A DNA stretch of 45,018 nucleotides from Porphyromonadaceae bacterium W3.11. GTDB taxonomy: Bacteria; Bacteroidota; Bacteroidia; Bacteroidales; Porphyromonadaceae. Position 1 is the first letter of the stretch. The number at the start of each line of letters is the position of its first letter. Location: assembly GCA_030434245.1 (NCBI GenBank), contig JAUISX010000007.1, positions 1 through 45,018 on the forward strand. Direction: 5' to 3'. A model generated the notes under the pieces. The model worked only from the letters and a program-made list of their open reading frames with translations, was not told the origin of the DNA and ran no database searches. Positions 17,335-25,636 of the stretch are shown in pieces. The translations under genes were made by a program, and so were the position numbers.

Positions 17335-17964
17335 TTACCAATAACGAGCATCACCCGTTCCATAGAGCGAGAGCATCTGATTCAGTTGCCCCTTTTGTTT
17401 CGCACGGATATAACTGACCGAGATATTCTTGCGGGTATAGTAGGAGACGATGGAGCGATACTCACGCACGGTATTGTAGATCTGGTCTATCATCTGCATC
17501 CGCTCGTGGTCATTCATCGAGAAGACATTGCTCTTAGCCACATTCTTTAGCTCTCGCAGGCTCTCGCCACTTAGCTCCAATAGCTTGGTATAACCCGAAG
17601 CCATAGCTGCCAATTCGGTCGGTCTAAAGTTGGGGTCATTGAGCATCTTTTTGAAGGAGGTGACATAAATCTCGGAGATATCTCCTACCATGAGGATGGT
17701 CTCCTTCACTTTGTAAGCATCGCCTATAAGATTATTCACCTTCTTGAGGGCATCGTAATACTGCTTACTCTCATTATAGAGTTTCTCCACTTCCTTAAAG
17801 TTATCCAAGGTGTTCTTGACCGTCTTACTTGCAGTCGTTATCTCCTTAATCGTATTGGCGATATTGCCAGCAAAATTGGTTGGATCTGTAACAACCCATT
17901 GCGCTTCTGCTCTAATCCCAAGGAATGCGACTGCACACATTAGTATCAATAACTTCTGTTTCAT
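17335..17964 (-). CDS. traI: Conjugal transfer protein TraI (DUF4141)
   Basis: A 209-residue protein with a signal peptide cleaved after AEA (about residue 21). The rest is a mostly helical mature domain: QWVVTDPTNFAGNIANTIKE, a long helix to ~75, then the C-terminal motif MLSLYGTGDARYW. It is a good match to TraI/DUF4141 of Bacteroides conjugative transposons. The periplasmic location and helical build recall VirB5-type proteins, although no function has been demonstrated. It starts 19 nt after the TraG remnant. Confidence 0.9.
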   Translation of the reverse strand: MKQKLLILMCAVAFLGIRAEAQWVVTDPTNFAGNIANTIKEITTASKTVKNTLDNFKEVEKLYNESKQYYDALKKVNNLIGDAYKVKETILMVGDISEIYVTSFKKMLNDPNFRPTELAAMASGYTKLLELSGESLRELKNVAKSNVFSMNDHERMQMIDQIYNTVREYRSIVSYYTRKNISVSYIRAKQKGQLNQMLSLYGTGDARYW

Positions 17965-17983
17965 TGCTTAAATCATTATTTTG

Positions 17984-19585
17984 TTAGTTCTTCTCTCTTT
18001 TCTCTTGTGCCAGCTGACGGATAGCTACTTCAATGTCACCACCCAATTGCTCTGCTCGTTTCATTACCTCAACCTTTTCCAACTCCTCAGTTGTATAAGT
18101 GAGGTACTCCTCCATGGAGACCTCTGTCGCATAGACTGCTGATTGTACACCACCAAGACCAATCCAAACCTCTTTATATAGTCGGTTGGGGTCGTTGTTC
18201 ATGTTGATGGAGAGAATCTGTCCTTTCTCTTTCTCCGAAAGCCCAAGCATCTCTTGAATACCATCAAACTTGGTCATGTACTTACGCTGGTCGAGGAGTA
18301 TCTTGCAGTCTGAGTTGTTGATTATACTCTCTTTGACGATGGGAGATTGAATGATGTCATCCACCTCCTGTGTTACCACAATGGCTTCTCCATAGAACTT
18401 TCGTACTGTCTTGTAGAGGTACTTGATGTAGTCTGCCATGCTAGCACTGGCAATTGCTTTCCAAGCCTCCTCTATGAGAATCATCTTGCGGATGCCCTTC
18501 AGTCGTCTCATCTTATTGATGAATGCCTCCATGATGATGATGGTTACCACAGGGAAGAGGTCTTTATTATCCTTCACTGCGTCAATTTCAAAGACGATAA
18601 ATCGCTTGGAGAGCAAATCAATGTTCTTATCCGAATTGAGCAGGAAGTCGTACCGACCGCCCTTGTAGTATTGCTTGAGCGTGGTCAAAAGGTTGTCCAC
18701 ATTAAAGTCCTCACGGGTCACCTTGATGTCTCTCTGATTCAACTCCTCTCGATAGCTGTCTCGTAGGAACTCGTAGAAGCCATTGAAGCATGGGGTATGA
18801 TTAGGAGACACCTTGATATATTCAATGTAAGCATTGACAGCTGAACCTAACTCGCCAGCCTCTGTTTTAGTAATCCGCTCATCAGAACTCTTCCATAGGG
18901 TCAGCAATAAGGTGCTAATACTCTCACGCTTCTCTACATCGAAGACGTTGTCATCGGTGTAGAAGGGATTAAAAGAGATAGGATGCTCATCGGTATAGGT
19001 GAAATAAATCCCATCCTTGCCTTTGGTCTTCTGGTGTATCAATGTACATAGCCCTTGATAAGAGTTACCCGTATCCACCAAGAGCACATGCGCCCCTTGC
19101 TCGTAGTACTGTCGTACCATATGATTGGTAAAAAATGATTTCCCGCTTCCAGATGGTCCGAGGATGAACTTATTGCGGTTGGTGGTAATCCCTTTCTTCA
19201 TCGGGAGATCTGAGATATCTAAGTGGATGGGCTTACCCGACAAGCGGTCGGCCATCTTTATCCCAAAGGGAGATAGAGAGTCTTTGTAATTGGTCTCTGC
19301 AGTGAAGAAGCAGAGAGCAGGCTCTATGAAGGTATAGAAACTTTCCTCGCTTGGGAAGTCTGCACTATTACCAGGCATACCTGCCCAGTAGAGGGTGGCG
19401 GTATCTATGGTATTGTGTCGTGGCTTGCACTCCATAAGAGCGAGAGCGGAGCCTACGTCATTCTTGATATGACGCAGCTCCTCGGGGTCATCACTCCAAG
19501 CGAATCCCAGCTTGGGTGCGAGTGATCTGCTCTTTTTCTGCCAATTCTGCCACTCTTGGGTCGTGCAGGTAGCACTTCGCCTCAA
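17984..19585 (-). pseudogene. traG: TraG (VirB4-type ATPase), N-terminally truncated
   Basis: The ORF is 533 codons, against roughly 830 in complete TraG. It keeps the ATPase domain: Walker A GPSGSGKS at 143-150, a Walker B-like MILIEEAWK, and a RKYMTKFDG segment near the C-terminus. TraG-like sequence begins at about residue 29 (AWSDDPEELRHIKND, ~19501). The first ~28 codons are cbiC sequence read in another frame. The N-terminal ~300 residues, needed for contacts with other channel proteins, are gone. The overlap with cobJ-cbiC (19491-20612) marks the breakpoint, around 19492-19505. TraG powers channel assembly and substrate transfer, so the system should be transfer-defective unless complemented. 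Confidence 0.9.
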
Positions 19586-20612
19586 TACCCATTCGGCTTA
19601 ATGCTCCCTTTCGGATGCCTGATACCACCATAGTTACGTCAGTGATGATATGCCTTACATTCTTAGATACAAAGGCTTCGTGTAATTTTTCTACCGCCCC
19701 CGAATCTACCTTTACTACTTGCTCCATTTCGAAGTCGGCAGTAGTGTGGATGGCATGCAGGAGAGCCCATTTTTTGCCCAATGGGATCTCTTTGTTTTGA
19801 AGCTCCCTCTCAATAGTCTTAAAGCTACGGATCATGATGTCCTGCCCCACTTTTTCAGATTCCTTCCCCACCGTACCATAATATCCGCGAGGCGTAATGA
19901 ATTTTCCATCCACGAATTTACTTTGGGAATTGCCTATCAGCACTATGGTGAACATATCAGCCACTTCAGGATCAAATTCGCTAAGTGTAGTAAGTGTGAT
20001 CTCTTGTTCCTCTCGGCCTGCCTGGCGTACGATGCCTACAGGGGTCTTTGCCGAACGCTCCATAAGGAAAAGCTCCTGTAATCGATAAAGTTGCCAAAAT
20101 CGGCCATGGCTCTTGGGATTATAAATCGCCGTAACGAAATCTGCCTGAGCTGCAGCGATTATTCTCCTTTCAATCTTGTCCCAAGGGGTTAAGAGATCGG
20201 AGAGGGAGATGATGCAGAAGTCGTGCCCAATAGGTGCTCCAAGGAGTGAAGCTGCTTTTTGGAACGCACTGATGCCCGGAAGTACTTCTACATCAATGTC
20301 GCTTCCTCGCTCCTCTAGCATCTCGTATATGAGCGGTGCCATTCCATAGATACCTGCATCACCAGAGCTGATGACACATACCGTCTTGCCCTTCTCGGCG
20401 TGAATAAATGCCTCCTCAGCTCTCTGACGCTCTTTCTTCATCCCCGTATCGATACACTCTGCATCCATTCGGATGGCGTCTGAAATAAACTGGAAGTAAT
20501 ATTTGTATCCTACGATTACATCTGAAGTGGCTACAGCTTCTTTAACCGCAGGTGTAATATCTTCTTTGGATCCCGGACCAATCCCGGCAACGATGATTTT
20601 TCCTATAGACAT
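19491..20612 (-). CDS. cobJ: CobJ-CbiC fusion, truncated in the CbiC domain
   Basis: A 373-residue ORF. Residues 1-~245 are precorrin-3B C17-methyltransferase (CobJ/CbiH): IIVAGIGPGSKEDITPAV at the N-terminus, the SAM-binding SSGDAGIYGMA loop and the VLIGNSQSKF segment. Residues ~265-370 are the first half of a precorrin-8X methylmutase (CbiC/CobH), with AIHTTADFEM, ITDVTMVVSGI and DPRVAELAEKEQITRTQAGI. The last ~90-100 residues of CbiC are missing, and the frame runs into traG DNA and stops at once. The CobJ activity may survive, whereas the methylmutase step of cobalamin ring synthesis is expected to be lost from this copy. No B12 riboswitch is seen upstream. Confidence 0.9.
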   Translation of the reverse strand: MSIGKIIVAGIGPGSKEDITPAVKEAVATSDVIVGYKYYFQFISDAIRMDAECIDTGMKKERQRAEEAFIHAEKGKTVCVISSGDAGIYGMAPLIYEMLEERGSDIDVEVLPGISAFQKAASLLGAPIGHDFCIISLSDLLTPWDKIERRIIAAAQADFVTAIYNPKSHGRFWQLYRLQELFLMERSAKTPVGIVRQAGREEQEITLTTLSEFDPEVADMFTIVLIGNSQSKFVDGKFITPRGYYGTVGKESEKVGQDIMIRSFKTIERELQNKEIPLGKKWALLHAIHTTADFEMEQVVKVDSGAVEKLHEAFVSKNVRHIITDVTMVVSGIRKGALSRMGIEAKCYLHDPRVAELAEKEQITRTQAGIRLE

Positions 20613-20741
20613 ATTGTTGTGTAATGAAATGGTTTTTACAAATAATCCCTAAGGTACTATCCCCCTTAATGGCAAAGTTATCAAATTTCAATGAGAAATC
20701 TCATCAAAAACCTGAATATTGCATTTAATTGAAGTTTTTAT

Positions 20742-20749
20742 TACTTTTG
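20742..20749 (+). promoter_or_regulatory. Candidate -7 box for the 20819 lipoprotein gene
   Basis: TACTTTTG fits TAnnTTTG, 69 nt before the start codon. A TTG-containing -33 region lies about 20 nt upstream. Confidence 0.4.
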
Positions 20750-20818
20750 GATTAATCTTTATGGAGTTCTGTGCGTCATAGTATCAGAAAATGGATATAA
20801 ACCAATTTACTTTGAGTT

Positions 20819-21331
20819 ATGAAAAGTTTGAATAAAATCGGTTTTTTCCTGTTGCTCACGTTGATGTTGAGTAGCTGTGGAATGGATGGGAGAGGAATTT
20901 TTGATCCTCATCCTACACGTAGAGGAAGAGTAATCATCACGGATCGAAGGTATGATGATCGAAGGTATGATAATCGAAGGTATGATTCGAGACGCCAAAG
21001 TTTATCGGGATCGGAATTTTCTAGACTGTACTACCGGTTAAGGATGACTTCTTCATCTAATTCTAGAAGAAGAATCATTAGGGAGATACCTAATTATATA
21101 ACACTGTCTAGAAGCCAAGCATCAGATATTCTTTATTTAGAGCGTAATGAGAAGGAAGCTATTAAGTTGTATAAGGAGATAGTGCCTCATTTTAGAAATA
21201 GAAGCGATGCGGAAAGTGTAGCCAGCTCTTTTATGAATCGTAAATATCGCGAAGAGGCATTTAAGATAGCACAACGGGTGCCAAGATATTCTTATGGAGG
21301 GTATTCGTACCCGTCTCGAAATAGATGGTAA
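20819..21331 (+). CDS. Small lipoprotein, DUF4476-like
   Basis: A 170-residue protein with a lipobox (MLSSCGM, Cys20). The N-terminal mature part is Arg- and Tyr-rich and contains three tandem RRYD units. The rest (~60-155) is helical and resembles DUF4476: FSRLYYRLRMTSSSNSRRR, then ITLSRSQASDILYLERNEKEAIKLYK. The domain is found in Bacteroidota envelope proteins of unknown role. The gene is a single unit, convergent with selD, and the two share a terminator hairpin at 21369-21419. Confidence 0.6.
   Translation: MKSLNKIGFFLLLTLMLSSCGMDGRGIFDPHPTRRGRVIITDRRYDDRRYDNRRYDSRRQSLSGSEFSRLYYRLRMTSSSNSRRRIIREIPNYITLSRSQASDILYLERNEKEAIKLYKEIVPHFRNRSDAESVASSFMNRKYREEAFKIAQRVPRYSYGGYSYPSRNRW
20942..20986. 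repeat. Three 15-bp tandem repeats inside the lipoprotein gene
   Basis: The unit GATCGAAGGTATGAT occurs at 20942-20956 and 20957-20971, and with one change at 20972-20986. It is a multiple of three, so copy-number change would lengthen or shorten the basic RRYD stretch without a frameshift. Confidence 0.85.
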
Positions 21332-21368
21332 TGTTTTGTTGATTAATTGTTTTTAATGTGTTGTTGTG

Positions 21369-21419
21369 GAGTGGTCATCCTATATCTAATATTTAGATAT
21401 TTGATGCCACTCTTTTTTT
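21369..21419. terminator. Terminator between convergent genes
   Basis: GAGTGG (21369-21374) pairs with CCACTC (21407-21412), and CATC with GATG inside. An inner TATATCTAA/TTTAGATA stem and a seven-T run (21413-21419) complete it. It serves the lipoprotein gene and may also end the selD transcript. Confidence 0.75.
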
Positions 21420-21422
21420 GAT

Positions 21423-22463
21423 CTAAATCCATCGGATTGAGGTGTTTTTTGGGGAGGCGTCCTCTATGTTGCCGATGATGGAGGCATAAGGGAATCCCGA
21501 ATGGTGAAGGTCATTGAGCACTTCTTGGCTCTTTTCGGGAGCGACGCTCATCAGGAGTCCACCAGAGGTTTGGGCATCACCTATGAGGTAATTGATGGAT
21601 GGATTGGTGTGGCGAAGGAGTTTATCACCTACATAGCGGAGATTACGAAAGGCAGCTCCAGGGATACAACCATTCTCCAACAGCTCGAGGGTGCCAGGCA
21701 ATACCGGCAGGGCATCAGCATCCAATTGGAGGACTACCTTAGAGGCTTCGGCTAGTTCTAATCCATGTCCAATTAATCCAAAGCCGGTTACATCAGTGGC
21801 CCCCTTGATACCATATCGCTGCATGACCTCCATCCCCTTTTGATTCAATTGACACATGGATTGGAGTGCCTTATCATAATCCTCGGGCTTTGTCAGCCCC
21901 AACCGATGTCCTGCAATGAGGGTACCTACCCCTAGTGGCTTCGTTAGGATTAATTGGTCGCCCACTATTGCACCGCTATTTGTGATGATGGCATCGGGAT
22001 GAATCGTGCCGACCACTGCTAGGCCGTATTGTGGGGTGTTATCCTCAATCGTGTGCCCACCTACCGTAAAAGCTCCGCACTCATCTATCGCACTCTGTCC
22101 ACCCATAAGGATTTGTTTCATGCCTTCTAGGGGCAGGCGGGAGGAGGGGTAATGCATCAAATTGAGGGATAGAAGTGGAGTGCCTCCCATGGCAAAAATA
22201 TCGCTGAGGGCATTGGTGGCAGCGATCCTACCAAATGTGTAGGGATCGGAAACCATTGGGGGAAAGAAGTCGGTGGTGAAGATAAGCGCTAGATCTTCAC
22301 GGAGTTTGTACACCCCCGCATCATCGTGAGTAGAGGTGCCCACCAGTAATTCGGGTGAGATGGGGAGCTTAATATCAGAGAGGAGGGCCTCCAGCTCGGC
22401 GGGATCCACTTTGGCTGAGCATCCACCGTAGGAACATTCTTGTAATAGGTCTATACTGTTCAT
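21423..22463 (-). CDS. selD: Selenide, water dikinase
   Basis: A 346-residue enzyme that makes selenophosphate from selenide and ATP. The N-terminus has GGCSAK, giving catalytic Cys15 and Lys18, so this is the Cys rather than the Sec form. The glycine-rich ATP-binding loop precedes it, and the downstream GATDVTGFGLIGHGLEL and DAQTSGGLL motifs are those of SelD. It is the third or fourth gene of a leftward selenium cluster, 9 nt after the DUF3343 gene. With mnmH and yedF next to it, the product is probably used for 2-selenouridine in tRNA. No selA, selB or selC is visible in the window. Confidence 0.96.
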   Translation of the reverse strand: MNSIDLLQECSYGGCSAKVDPAELEALLSDIKLPISPELLVGTSTHDDAGVYKLREDLALIFTTDFFPPMVSDPYTFGRIAATNALSDIFAMGGTPLLSLNLMHYPSSRLPLEGMKQILMGGQSAIDECGAFTVGGHTIEDNTPQYGLAVVGTIHPDAIITNSGAIVGDQLILTKPLGVGTLIAGHRLGLTKPEDYDKALQSMCQLNQKGMEVMQRYGIKGATDVTGFGLIGHGLELAEASKVVLQLDADALPVLPGTLELLENGCIPGAAFRNLRYVGDKLLRHTNPSINYLIGDAQTSGGLLMSVAPEKSQEVLNDLHHSGFPYASIIGNIEDASPKNTSIRWI

Positions 22464-22472
22464 ATTTATAAA

Positions 22473-22703
22473 TCATTCATCTGGAGCGGACATGTATATT
22501 AGATCTTCCCGCTCGGGAGGGAGCAGGGCTTCAACCTCCGTGCGAAGCTCACGAGAGAAGCGGAGGCACATACCGCATTGCTCATAGAGCTCTCGAGGTG
22601 TATTAATCACCTCGTGGGGTATGTCTTTGACGTACTTTTCCCCCTGTATGAAACCTCTCGTGGTGGCAAAGACCACAATAAAATGTTTATCGGTGTAGTT
22701 CAT
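22473..22703 (-). CDS. DUF3343 protein, putative Se/S carrier-like
   Basis: A 76-residue protein that fits DUF3343 (FIVVFATTRGFIQGEKYVKD ... CGMCLRFS). The family is often found beside selenium or Fe-S/cysteine-desulfurase genes and is sometimes called a putative Se/S carrier. The CGMC pair is the likely carrier site, which is inferred. Its start overlaps the end of the cysteine desulfurase gene by 17 nt, so translation is coupled. Confidence 0.85.
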   Translation of the reverse strand: MNYTDKHFIVVFATTRGFIQGEKYVKDIPHEVINTPRELYEQCGMCLRFSRELRTEVEALLPPEREDLIYMSAPDE

Positions 22704-23841
22704 AAAGGGCTGAATACAATTGATCCAAGTATTCTGGAGGAGTAAGAGCAGAGATAGAGATGCGAGTAGTGCCTAGGGGCATCGTTCCGATGGTTTTGTG
22801 GGCCAGAGGAGCACAATGGAGTCCGCTTCGACTAGAGATACGATACTGTAGAAGCAGAAGGTCTCCCAATTGTGATGGTGGGTACTTTTCCGAACAGATG
22901 GAGTAAACTGGTCCTTGGCACTCTGGGGAAGATGCTGAAAACACGTTTATCCCACTGATTGACCTAACCCTAGTGATGTGCTCTTGCCACATTTCCTTTG
23001 TGATCAATGAAGGGTGGGGCTTTGATAAGGCTGCGTACCAAGCTACCAAACCGAGCAGATTCATCGTGCCAGCCTCGAATCGATCGGGCATAAATGGGGA
23101 GATCTCTTGTAGTTCTGAACGGTAACCATTGCCTCCTCTTACCACAGGTGTAAGGGCATCGGGATGAGCGATAAAGAGAGCTCCTGTGCCAGTAGGACCA
23201 AGGCTCCCTTTGTGCCCTGTGATGGCGATAAAATCGGGTAGGGTGGATAGGGGAGGGATATATGGGAATGCTTGTGAAGCATCTAGCAGAATCTGGCACC
23301 TAGGTGCGAAGTCCCTGAGGAGCTGGATGATGTGTGCCATGGGTTGGATCACACCATTAACATTGCTCATCCCATTGAGGATTGCTAAGCGGAGGGGTGT
23401 TGATTTTGGATGATTAGTCAATAGCTCCTCCAAAAGATGGAGATCGACCATACCATCCTTGTGATGAGGCATCGTGAGGGGGGCTTTGGCCTGAAGTTTG
23501 GCATACAAGGGGCGAGTAACGGCATTGTGCTCCATTGGTGAGATCACTACCTCATCCGCCTGAAGAGGAGGCAATCCATTCAGCACTCGATTGATGCCAT
23601 CGGTAGCATTGTGCGTAAAGATGATATGGCTCCCCAATCTGTCTGCTCCAATCATTGTCGCCAGAAGGTCTCGCAAATCCTCAATGATACCCGAAGTTTG
23701 GATAGTATGAGGATCGCCACTCCTACCATACGAACCAATGGTGTGGTCGTAGAAGTGGGAGAGCGTATGAATTACTTCCACAGGTTTTGGATAACTTGTG
23801 GAGGCATTGTCGAGATATATGGTCTCTTCGGGAGTGAGCAT
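22687..23841 (-). CDS. Cysteine desulfurase (class V aminotransferase family)
   Basis: A 384-residue PLP enzyme expected to release sulfur from cysteine, or selenium from selenocysteine. Visible residues are the PLP lysine Lys211 in ITGHKGSLGPTGTGALF, Asp187 in LLDASQA, His105 in MEHNA, and the catalytic Cys343 in RSGLHCAP. The N-terminal YLDNASTSYPKP is typical of the family. Its place between yedF and selD suggests a selenium-delivery function (SelD substrate supply) rather than general Fe-S work. It overlaps the DUF3343 gene. Confidence 0.92.
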   Translation of the reverse strand: MLTPEETIYLDNASTSYPKPVEVIHTLSHFYDHTIGSYGRSGDPHTIQTSGIIEDLRDLLATMIGADRLGSHIIFTHNATDGINRVLNGLPPLQADEVVISPMEHNAVTRPLYAKLQAKAPLTMPHHKDGMVDLHLLEELLTNHPKSTPLRLAILNGMSNVNGVIQPMAHIIQLLRDFAPRCQILLDASQAFPYIPPLSTLPDFIAITGHKGSLGPTGTGALFIAHPDALTPVVRGGNGYRSELQEISPFMPDRFEAGTMNLLGLVAWYAALSKPHPSLITKEMWQEHITRVRSISGINVFSASSPECQGPVYSICSEKYPPSQLGDLLLLQYRISSRSGLHCAPLAHKTIGTMPLGTTRISISALTPPEYLDQLYSALYELHR

Positions 23842-23850
23842 TTGGGGAGA

Positions 23851-24468
23851 TTAGGGCTTGATAATCTTCTCTGCACTAGATAGATGCTCGTATATGGAGA
23901 GCATATTGGTGATCTGTCCAAGGGCTAATTCGCTCTTGATGCCAAAGTAATCTACGCAAGTGCCACAGAGGATTATTTTTACACCTTTCTTTTCGAGTTC
24001 GAGCAACTTCTCTGATGTGGTAGTACCCCTCAGAGCAAGCTGAACGCCCGAATTGTAGCAGATGATTTCTTTGGGAAGGGCATCACTACCTAGGAGTGCA
24101 TTGAGGAATGCTAGAATGAGTACTTCGCCAAGTTCGTCAGAGCCTTGTCCCATTTTGTTGCTAGATAATTGTATGGTGGCACCTCTGGATGATGGAGTAG
24201 AGGTAATTGAAGGAGTAGAATTAGTAGTCTGTGGAGTGATGTGGCTATTGGGAGTAACCTCAATCGAGAGGGATGTGTAACCTTCCATCTGCACCTCAGT
24301 ACATCCATATCCGTGGTCGTGGATGAAGTCCTTCAGGTTGCCACAAGAGGTGGGGTTGTCGGTGAGTACAGTGAAATGTGTTTCAGCAGGATTTGCTGCC
24401 ATACCCTGCTTTAGCATAATGAGAGGTAGTGGACAGAGCTTGCCTCGAGTGTCTATTTCTACGGACAT
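23851..24468 (-). CDS. yedF: Selenium metabolism protein YedF (TusA-DsrE fusion)
   Basis: A 205-residue, two-domain protein. Residues 1-~75 are TusA-like with the CPxP motif (Cys12-Pro-Leu-Pro15 in TRGKLCPLPLIML). Residues ~100-205 are DsrE/DsrF-like, with GEVLILAFLNALLGSD, a CYNSGVQLAL segment and CGTCVDYFGIK. This is the YedF architecture linked to selenium-using bacteria. It is first in the leftward cluster, 9 nt before the desulfurase gene. It probably carries a persulfide or perselenide between the desulfurase and SelD, by family inference. Confidence 0.9.
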   Translation of the reverse strand: MSVEIDTRGKLCPLPLIMLKQGMAANPAETHFTVLTDNPTSCGNLKDFIHDHGYGCTEVQMEGYTSLSIEVTPNSHITPQTTNSTPSITSTPSSRGATIQLSSNKMGQGSDELGEVLILAFLNALLGSDALPKEIICYNSGVQLALRGTTTSEKLLELEKKGVKIILCGTCVDYFGIKSELALGQITNMLSIYEHLSSAEKIIKP

Positions 24469-24509
24469 AATAATCTTAGTATTTGAAAAATAAATTTCCT
24501 TATTTGATG

Positions 24510-24517
24510 CAAATGTA
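24510..24517 (-). promoter_or_regulatory. -7 box of the selenium operon (leftward)
   Basis: On the minus strand the box reads TACATTTG, matching TAnnTTTG, 41 nt upstream of the yedF start. Confidence 0.5.
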
Positions 24518-24529
24518 CAAAAAACAACT

Positions 24530-24537
24530 TACCTTTG
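24530..24537 (+). promoter_or_regulatory. -7 box of mnmH (rightward)
   Basis: TACCTTTG matches TAnnTTTG. Transcription would start near 24543, which rules out the upstream TTG at 24539 as a start codon and favours the ATG at 24557 with a very short leader. Confidence 0.5.
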
Positions 24538-24556
24538 TTTGGTAAACCAAAGGATT

Positions 24557-25558
24557 ATGACGGATAAATCTGAAATATTGATAGACGTTCGTACCCCCAG
24601 TGAGTACCAAAAAGCCCATATCCCAGGTGCTTTGAATCTGCCACTTTTTTCCGATGAGGAGCGTGCTGCGGTAGGGACTACCTACGTGAAAGTGTCGCGT
24701 GAGGAAGCGATACTAGAAGGATTAGAATACGTGGGTCCTAGAATGAGTGATATGGTTCGGCAGGTGGTGGAGTGGCGGAATCAATATCAAGCCGAAAGGG
24801 TGCAATTCTATTGTGCGAGAGGTGGAATGAGAAGTGCTTCCGTGGCGTGGTTGATGGGGTTTTATGGAATGACAGCATCGATCTTGCCAGGAGGCTTCAA
24901 GCAATACAAAGCTCAATTACCTCAATTGTGCCGGAAGATCGAACAGTTGATTTTACTTGAAGCTCCTACTGGGAGCGGTAAGACCCTAGTGCTGAAGGCC
25001 TTGGAGGAGCAAGGGGCACAGGTGATCGACCTTGAGGGGATGGCTCAGCACCATGGTTCGGCGTTTGGGGCGTTACCGCATTTAGATGCTCAACGCTCCA
25101 ATGAGATGATTTCATGCCTTATCATCGAGACGCTATTATCCTTCGACCTTACTCAGCCTATATTCGTAGAATCGGAAAGTAAAAAAATAGGTTCCAGAGA
25201 GGTGCCAGAGCCCTTCTTTGAACTAATGAAAGAGGCCAAGCGAATAGAGCTGGAAACCCCCTTGGACTTGCGAATCCAGCTCATCCTGAAGGAGTACGGC
25301 AACCTTGATACCGAGTATTTACTCTCGGCATTTGAGAAGATAAGAAAGCGCTTGGGAGGTGAAGCATGCGATACCGCTAAAGATGCGGTCATAAGAGGAG
25401 ATCTAGCCACAGGGGTGAGTATCGCCTTGAAATACTACGATAAAGCTTACGCCTTATCTGGCTCCGAATTATGGAGCGACCAAATCCTTGGATACGTCCC
25501 ATTCAATGGTGATGCCTCCACTTCCGCCACAGAGATTATGAAGCTTGTAGGAGATTGA
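24557..25558 (+). CDS. mnmH: tRNA 2-selenouridine synthase
   Basis: A 333-residue enzyme (also called SelU/YbbB) that converts 2-thiouridine to 2-selenouridine at the wobble position of certain tRNAs, using selenophosphate. Residues 1-~125 form a rhodanese domain with active-site Cys86 in FYCARGGMRSASV. A P-loop follows at ~137-143 (PTGSGKT). Length is typical. It is divergent from the yedF-desulfurase-DUF3343-selD operon across an 88-nt shared promoter region, which ties selenophosphate production to tRNA modification. A TTG six codons upstream is open but overlaps the promoter. Confidence 0.94.
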   Translation: MTDKSEILIDVRTPSEYQKAHIPGALNLPLFSDEERAAVGTTYVKVSREEAILEGLEYVGPRMSDMVRQVVEWRNQYQAERVQFYCARGGMRSASVAWLMGFYGMTASILPGGFKQYKAQLPQLCRKIEQLILLEAPTGSGKTLVLKALEEQGAQVIDLEGMAQHHGSAFGALPHLDAQRSNEMISCLIIETLLSFDLTQPIFVESESKKIGSREVPEPFFELMKEAKRIELETPLDLRIQLILKEYGNLDTEYLLSAFEKIRKRLGGEACDTAKDAVIRGDLATGVSIALKYYDKAYALSGSELWSDQILGYVPFNGDASTSATEIMKLVGD

Positions 25559-25636
25559 CGTACATTCATTTTGGGAATGATAGAAAAGACGGTATCTTTG
25601 TGATTGAAAATAAATAGCGATGAATTATCCTAATTC

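Larger units (their letters stand above)
5379..19500. mobile_element. ICE, left part (integrase to truncated TraG)
   Basis: It begins at the tmRNA 3' end with a tyrosine recombinase and contains cargo plus the leftward transfer operon TraG-I-J-K-L-M-N-O-Q of the CTnDOT type. The right side breaks off inside traG. Confidence 0.85.

Noticed and set aside
20613-20818. Cobalamin riboswitch upstream of cobJ
   Set aside because: I looked for a B12-box-like sequence and conserved stems in the ~200 nt upstream and found none.
21423-22463. Selenocysteine codon in selD
   Set aside because: The active-site position is an ordinary Cys codon; there is no in-frame TGA.
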